A DNA stretch of 64,000 nt from assembly GCA_945865535.1 (NCBI GenBank), contig CAMBDW010000006.1:1-64000 (forward strand). Direction: 5' to 3'. The notes under the pieces are model-generated. The model had not been told where the DNA came from. It did no database searches and saw nothing but the letters and a program-made list of their open reading frames with translations. Below are positions 62,101-64,000 of the stretch, one piece after another. This DNA is from Chryseobacterium gleum. Lineage in GTDB: Bacteria; Bacteroidota; Bacteroidia; Flavobacteriales; BACL11. A program made the translations under genes and the position numbers. Each line of letters starts with the position of its first letter. Position 1 is the first letter of the stretch.

Positions 62101-62671
62101 TGTAACCATACTTACCCCTCCAATTGCCCAGTTTAAGGCACAACCTGACAGTATGACTGTCCTATTTACTACCACGCAACTAGTTGACAAATCGTTAGGA
62201 AATATTACTGCTTGGGAGTGGAATTTTGGTGATAATACATCGAATGAATTTATTCAAAATCCTTATCATACTTATAAAGATTCTATAGGAATGTATCAAA
62301 TTAGTTTAATTGTATCTGATGATCAAGGGTGTGCTGATACAGCACAACATTTAATCACTATTACTGATGATTATTGGATATATATTCCAAATTCATTTAC
62401 TCCCGACCTTGATGGTATAAACGATAGGTTTTGTTTATCCTATAATGGAATTAGGGAAGCTACTTTTACTTTCAATGTATTTGATAGATTTAGCAATTTG
62501 GTTTATGCAACTAATAATATTCAAGATTTGTCTTGCGAAAATGGTTGGGATGGCAAACATTATCAAACTGATAAAGACTTACCTATGGGAGCCTATATCT
62601 ACCAAATTTATTACCAAGATTTTGAGGGGTGGAAACATCAGGAAACATCTGAATTAATCATTGTCCGTTAA
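59153..62671 (+). CDS. Secreted CotH-kinase/lamin-tail protein with type B gliding C-terminal domain
   Basis: 1172 residues. In order: signal peptide MKNLFSALIISITCILQTNAQ; lamin tail domain (IVINEYSAANYDTYTDNYGE to about 150, with WVELYNP and ISGWYLTDNP); a chitobiase/HEX-C-like beta domain (IYYTTNGNEPNNTSTVYAGP, about 155-240); a CotH kinase-like domain (HGNDSWAYDQRGFDY, LKAAANDNYPESNGGAHIRD, LREKADDHDFTDYYY, WRYALWDMDATFDHYINYTG; about 265-600); two tandem beta repeats (YGTTTSININGT and SGTTTSININGV, about 745-915); a PKD domain (WEWNFGDNTSNEF); and the CHU_C-type sorting domain (YIPNSFTPDLDGINDRFCLS to SELIIVR). Probably exported by type IX secretion and attached to the cell surface. Start chosen by signal peptide; the frame extends 8 codons upstream. 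Confidence 0.92.
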   Translation: MKNLFSALIISITCILQTNAQIVINEYSAANYDTYTDNYGEYEDWVELYNPNAAPIDISGWYLTDNPTNPTKWMVPSSFIIPSMGVKIIYCSSRDELIGGNAHSNFKITQTKGDEVLMLTDAGNVFQDSIQVLPNQNSHTRGRQTNGSVIWSVFLNGTPNSPNVGAMQEYATTPVFSQAGGYNSAAVNLTLSSPDLNVTIYYTTNGNEPNNTSTVYAGPINIAATAVVKAICYSSDPTIPSSFIDYHTFFINDNHTIPIVSISGNQVDNLLNGSGWLEPEGTIEFFDENGILLDKGTGEYNKHGNDSWAYDQRGFDYIMRDEFGYNYAIQDKLFMTKDRDKFQRVILKAAANDNYPESNGGAHIRDSYVHHLSQLGDLRMDERSHTSCILYLNGAYWGVYDLREKADDHDFTDYYYDQDKNNLQYLKTWGATWSEYGGPAAQNDWDTFKNWVLANPMSNQANYIQAKSEYNTGSLIDYFLLNSYVVCSDWLNWNTAWWRGMDPNGGAKRWRYALWDMDATFDHYINYTGVPSTSPTAEPCDPSSLNDPGGQGHVPIWNAMLTNQEFHDDYINRWQDLANGPLSCNYMINLLDSMIAVIDPEMPRHISTWGGTYAGWQNNVTDLRDFILARCDSMNSGFVDCDTAITGIFDVTVEIIGIGEVEMSNGNIINNFNTPFSDQRFGGIDLPFKVVSGTFDHWEVVSTSAYVYDPNVDTLLLNLQSDVVVKAYFGESRAIVYDIIPYGTTTSININGTIVSAFPYPTSLLVGENIGLTPIIDPLYGFDSWSSDSNLLSPNTLTQTISFNVAYSDTIKLHLYQKPTIVYNVSPSGTTTSININGVNRIIFPYSETVFIDDLNTISPNIDPNYGFGFWSANNNFLLNGGSINNSFYGVYSDTITLNLSSVSAFIAGNDTVCENAQDEAEVSVSFIGISPFTFVYAINGAMQPSITTTVNPHIIKTKEAGDYSLVLYNDANEFGSLSGQAIVTILTPPIAQFKAQPDSMTVLFTTTQLVDKSLGNITAWEWNFGDNTSNEFIQNPYHTYKDSIGMYQISLIVSDDQGCADTAQHLITITDDYWIYIPNSFTPDLDGINDRFCLSYNGIREATFTFNVFDRFSNLVYATNNIQDLSCENGWDGKHYQTDKDLPMGAYIYQIYYQDFEGWKHQETSELIIVR

Positions 62672-62706
62672 AGGATTACTCTTCTTTTTTTAATCTGCTT
62701 TTGAAA

Positions 62707-62737
62707 TTGTCTATTTTAAATCCAAAAACTATATTTG
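62707..62737 (+). promoter_or_regulatory. ileS promoter with -33 and -7 elements
   Basis: TTG (62707-62709) and TATATTTG (62730-62737) are separated by 20 bp, the spacing of the Bacteroidota consensus. The ATG follows 24 bp after the -7 element. It is the only promoter in the window where both parts fit. Confidence 0.6.
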
Positions 62738-62761
62738 TCGGCAATATGTTTTGCATAACAA

Positions 62762-64000
62762 ATGAGTAAATTTAAGGAATATAAGCAATTAAGTTTATCT
62801 AACATTCACAAAGAAGTGTTAGATAATTGGAGAAAATCTGATGTTTTTACTCAAAGTATTGAGAGTAGAAAAGGAAATCCAACATTTACTTTTTATGAAG
62901 GGCCTCCATCTGCAAATGGAATGCCTGGTATTCATCATGTGATTTCGCGTACTATAAAAGATCTTTTTTGCAGATACAAAACCCTTAAAGGATTTCAAGT
63001 AAATCGAAGGGCAGGCTGGGATACCCATGGCTTGCCCATTGAGCTTAGTGTAGAAAAAGAACTGGGTATTACTAAAGAAGATATTGGATCTAAAATATCT
63101 GTTGAAGATTATAACAAAGCTTGCCGTACCAATGTAATGAAATACAAAGGCAAATGGGAAGATATCACTGAGCAAATAGGATATTGGGTGAATATGAAGA
63201 CTCCCTATGTGACTTATGACAATAAATATATCGAAAGTGTTTGGTGGCTTCTTGGGCAAATGCATCAAAAAGGATTGCTTTATAAGGGGCATACTATTCA
63301 GCCTTTTTCTCCAAAAGCAGGCACAGGCTTAAGCACACACGAACTCAATCAACCGGGTTGTTATCGTGATGTAAAAGACACCTCAGCGGTAGCTCAGTTT
63401 AAAGTAGTAAAAAATGCAGATTCTGAATTTCTTTTTAAAACAACTTCAAATGATATTTACCTTTTAGCTTGGACCACCACTCCTTGGACATTGCCCTCAA
63501 ATACTGCATTAGCAGTAGGCCAAAAAATTGAATATCTATTAGTTGAAACAGTAAATCAATATACCGGGAAATTAATTGCTGTAGTAATTGCAAAAAATTT
63601 AGCCCATAAATATTTTAAAGCTGAAAACTTAGAACTGCAATTTGAAGATTATGAAATAGGAAATAAAAACCTCCCTTTTAAAATTATATCAGAATTTAAG
63701 GGTAAGCAACTTCAAAACATCCGATACGAGCAGCTGTTGCCATATGCTCAACCAGAAGATGGAGATGGGTTTAAGGTGTTGTTAGGTGATTTTGTAACTA
63801 CTGAAGATGGGACGGGAATTGTTCATTTAGCCCCAAGTTTCGGTGCGGATGATAATAGAGTAGCCAAACAAAATGGAATAGGTAGTTTAACTCTAGTAAA
63901 TAAACAAGGAAAGTTTGTTGATGAAGTTACCGATTTTGCTGGAATGTATGTAAAAGATGAATATTATACTGAAGGAGAAGAAAAACCAAAACTATCGGTA
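62762..64000 (+). CDS. ileS: Isoleucyl-tRNA synthetase, N-terminal part (runs off the right edge)
   Basis: 413 codons open to the window end. The class I HIGH motif is in GMPGIHHVISRTIKDL (HIGH position read as GIHH), followed by NRRAGWDTHGLPIELSVEK and YSVxWWLLGQMHQKGLLYKG-type sequence (shown here by position near 160-185). The editing domain begins with LLAWTTTPWTLPSNTALAVG and contains GTGIVHLAPSFGADD. The KMSKS loop and C-terminal half lie outside the window. ATG at 62762. Confidence 0.95.
   Translation, partial: MSKFKEYKQLSLSNIHKEVLDNWRKSDVFTQSIESRKGNPTFTFYEGPPSANGMPGIHHVISRTIKDLFCRYKTLKGFQVNRRAGWDTHGLPIELSVEKELGITKEDIGSKISVEDYNKACRTNVMKYKGKWEDITEQIGYWVNMKTPYVTYDNKYIESVWWLLGQMHQKGLLYKGHTIQPFSPKAGTGLSTHELNQPGCYRDVKDTSAVAQFKVVKNADSEFLFKTTSNDIYLLAWTTTPWTLPSNTALAVGQKIEYLLVETVNQYTGKLIAVVIAKNLAHKYFKAENLELQFEDYEIGNKNLPFKIISEFKGKQLQNIRYEQLLPYAQPEDGDGFKVLLGDFVTTEDGTGIVHLAPSFGADDNRVAKQNGIGSLTLVNKQGKFVDEVTDFAGMYVKDEYYTEGEEKPKLSV

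Noticed and set aside
62819-63292. Minus-strand open frame of 157 codons at the right edge
   Set aside because: It is opposite the ileS N-terminal domain, which shows the HIGH motif and a matching promoter.

Overview
The window reads as core chromosome of a low-G+C Bacteroidota, most likely a marine-type Flavobacteriales. Supporting signs are: a large surface protein ending in a gliding-motility type B (CHU_C-like) sorting domain; Bacteroidota-typical proteins (DUF6427/DUF6341 beside purD, DUF2480 and DUF3050 in a suf operon, DUF6122, DUF6695, S46 peptidase, glutaminyl-peptide cyclotransferase lipoprotein); about two dozen copies of the Bacteroidota -7 promoter element TAnnTTTG just upstream of genes; and no visible Shine-Dalgarno sequences. 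No rRNA, tRNA, CRISPR array or complete insertion sequence was recognised.

Layout. 1-231: 5' part of a tyrosine-recombinase gene with foreign codon use, running off the left edge. 271-4870 (minus): aa3-type cytochrome c oxidase operon coxB-coxA-coxP-coxO-coxQ. 5002-6481 (minus): trhO-queD. 6594-10946 (plus): threonine dehydrogenase-like enzyme, cysS, glutaminyl cyclase, NTF2-like lipoprotein, DUF6122. 11021-13016 (plus): class V aminotransferase fold enzyme and omega-amidase. 13003-24609 (mostly minus): Ig-like lipoprotein, comF-type protein, B12-dependent nrdJ, purQ, DUF6427, purD, yebC-like gene, lepA, rhomboid protease, with small plus-strand DUF6341-like and DUF2061 genes. 24671-36799: polA, two mini membrane proteins, a Cys/Met PLP enzyme with an SDR, EamA transporter, yicC-like/gmk/nadD operon, RhlE-like helicase with a CpeT-like lipoprotein, aminopeptidase P. 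36943-41295: sdhCAB and an orphan HupE. 41402-43092: a small scarred islet. 43080-51185: thiL, then a suf operon (A-B-C-D-S-E-SufT-like-DUF2480-DUF3050). 51182-64000: pseudouridine synthase, S46 dipeptidyl-peptidase, purF, a decarboxylase/DUF6695/glutaredoxin operon, a 1172-residue CotH/lamin-tail surface protein, and the first 413 codons of ileS.

How the genes fit together: aerobic respiration (Sdh plus cytochrome oxidase), Fe-S cluster assembly (Suf), purine synthesis (purQ, purD, purF), deoxynucleotide synthesis and DNA repair (nrdJ, polA), tRNA charging and modification (cysS, ileS, trhO, queD), and peptide/protein processing in the envelope (S46 peptidase, glutaminyl cyclase, rhomboid).

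Most of the window is ordinary. The parts that deserve attention are: the foreign integrase fragment butted against the cox operon; the islet at 41.4-43.1 kb, where a CDGSH-YceI fusion and an HxlR regulator lie between two direct copies of one hairpin repeat and next to a 36-codon remnant of a deoxyhypusine synthase fused out of frame under the thiL end; a DNA polymerase I that has lost all four proofreading carboxylates; a tandem pair of two-helix mini membrane proteins; a CpeT-like lipoprotein; and a set of promoters placed so close to start codons that the transcripts should be leaderless.
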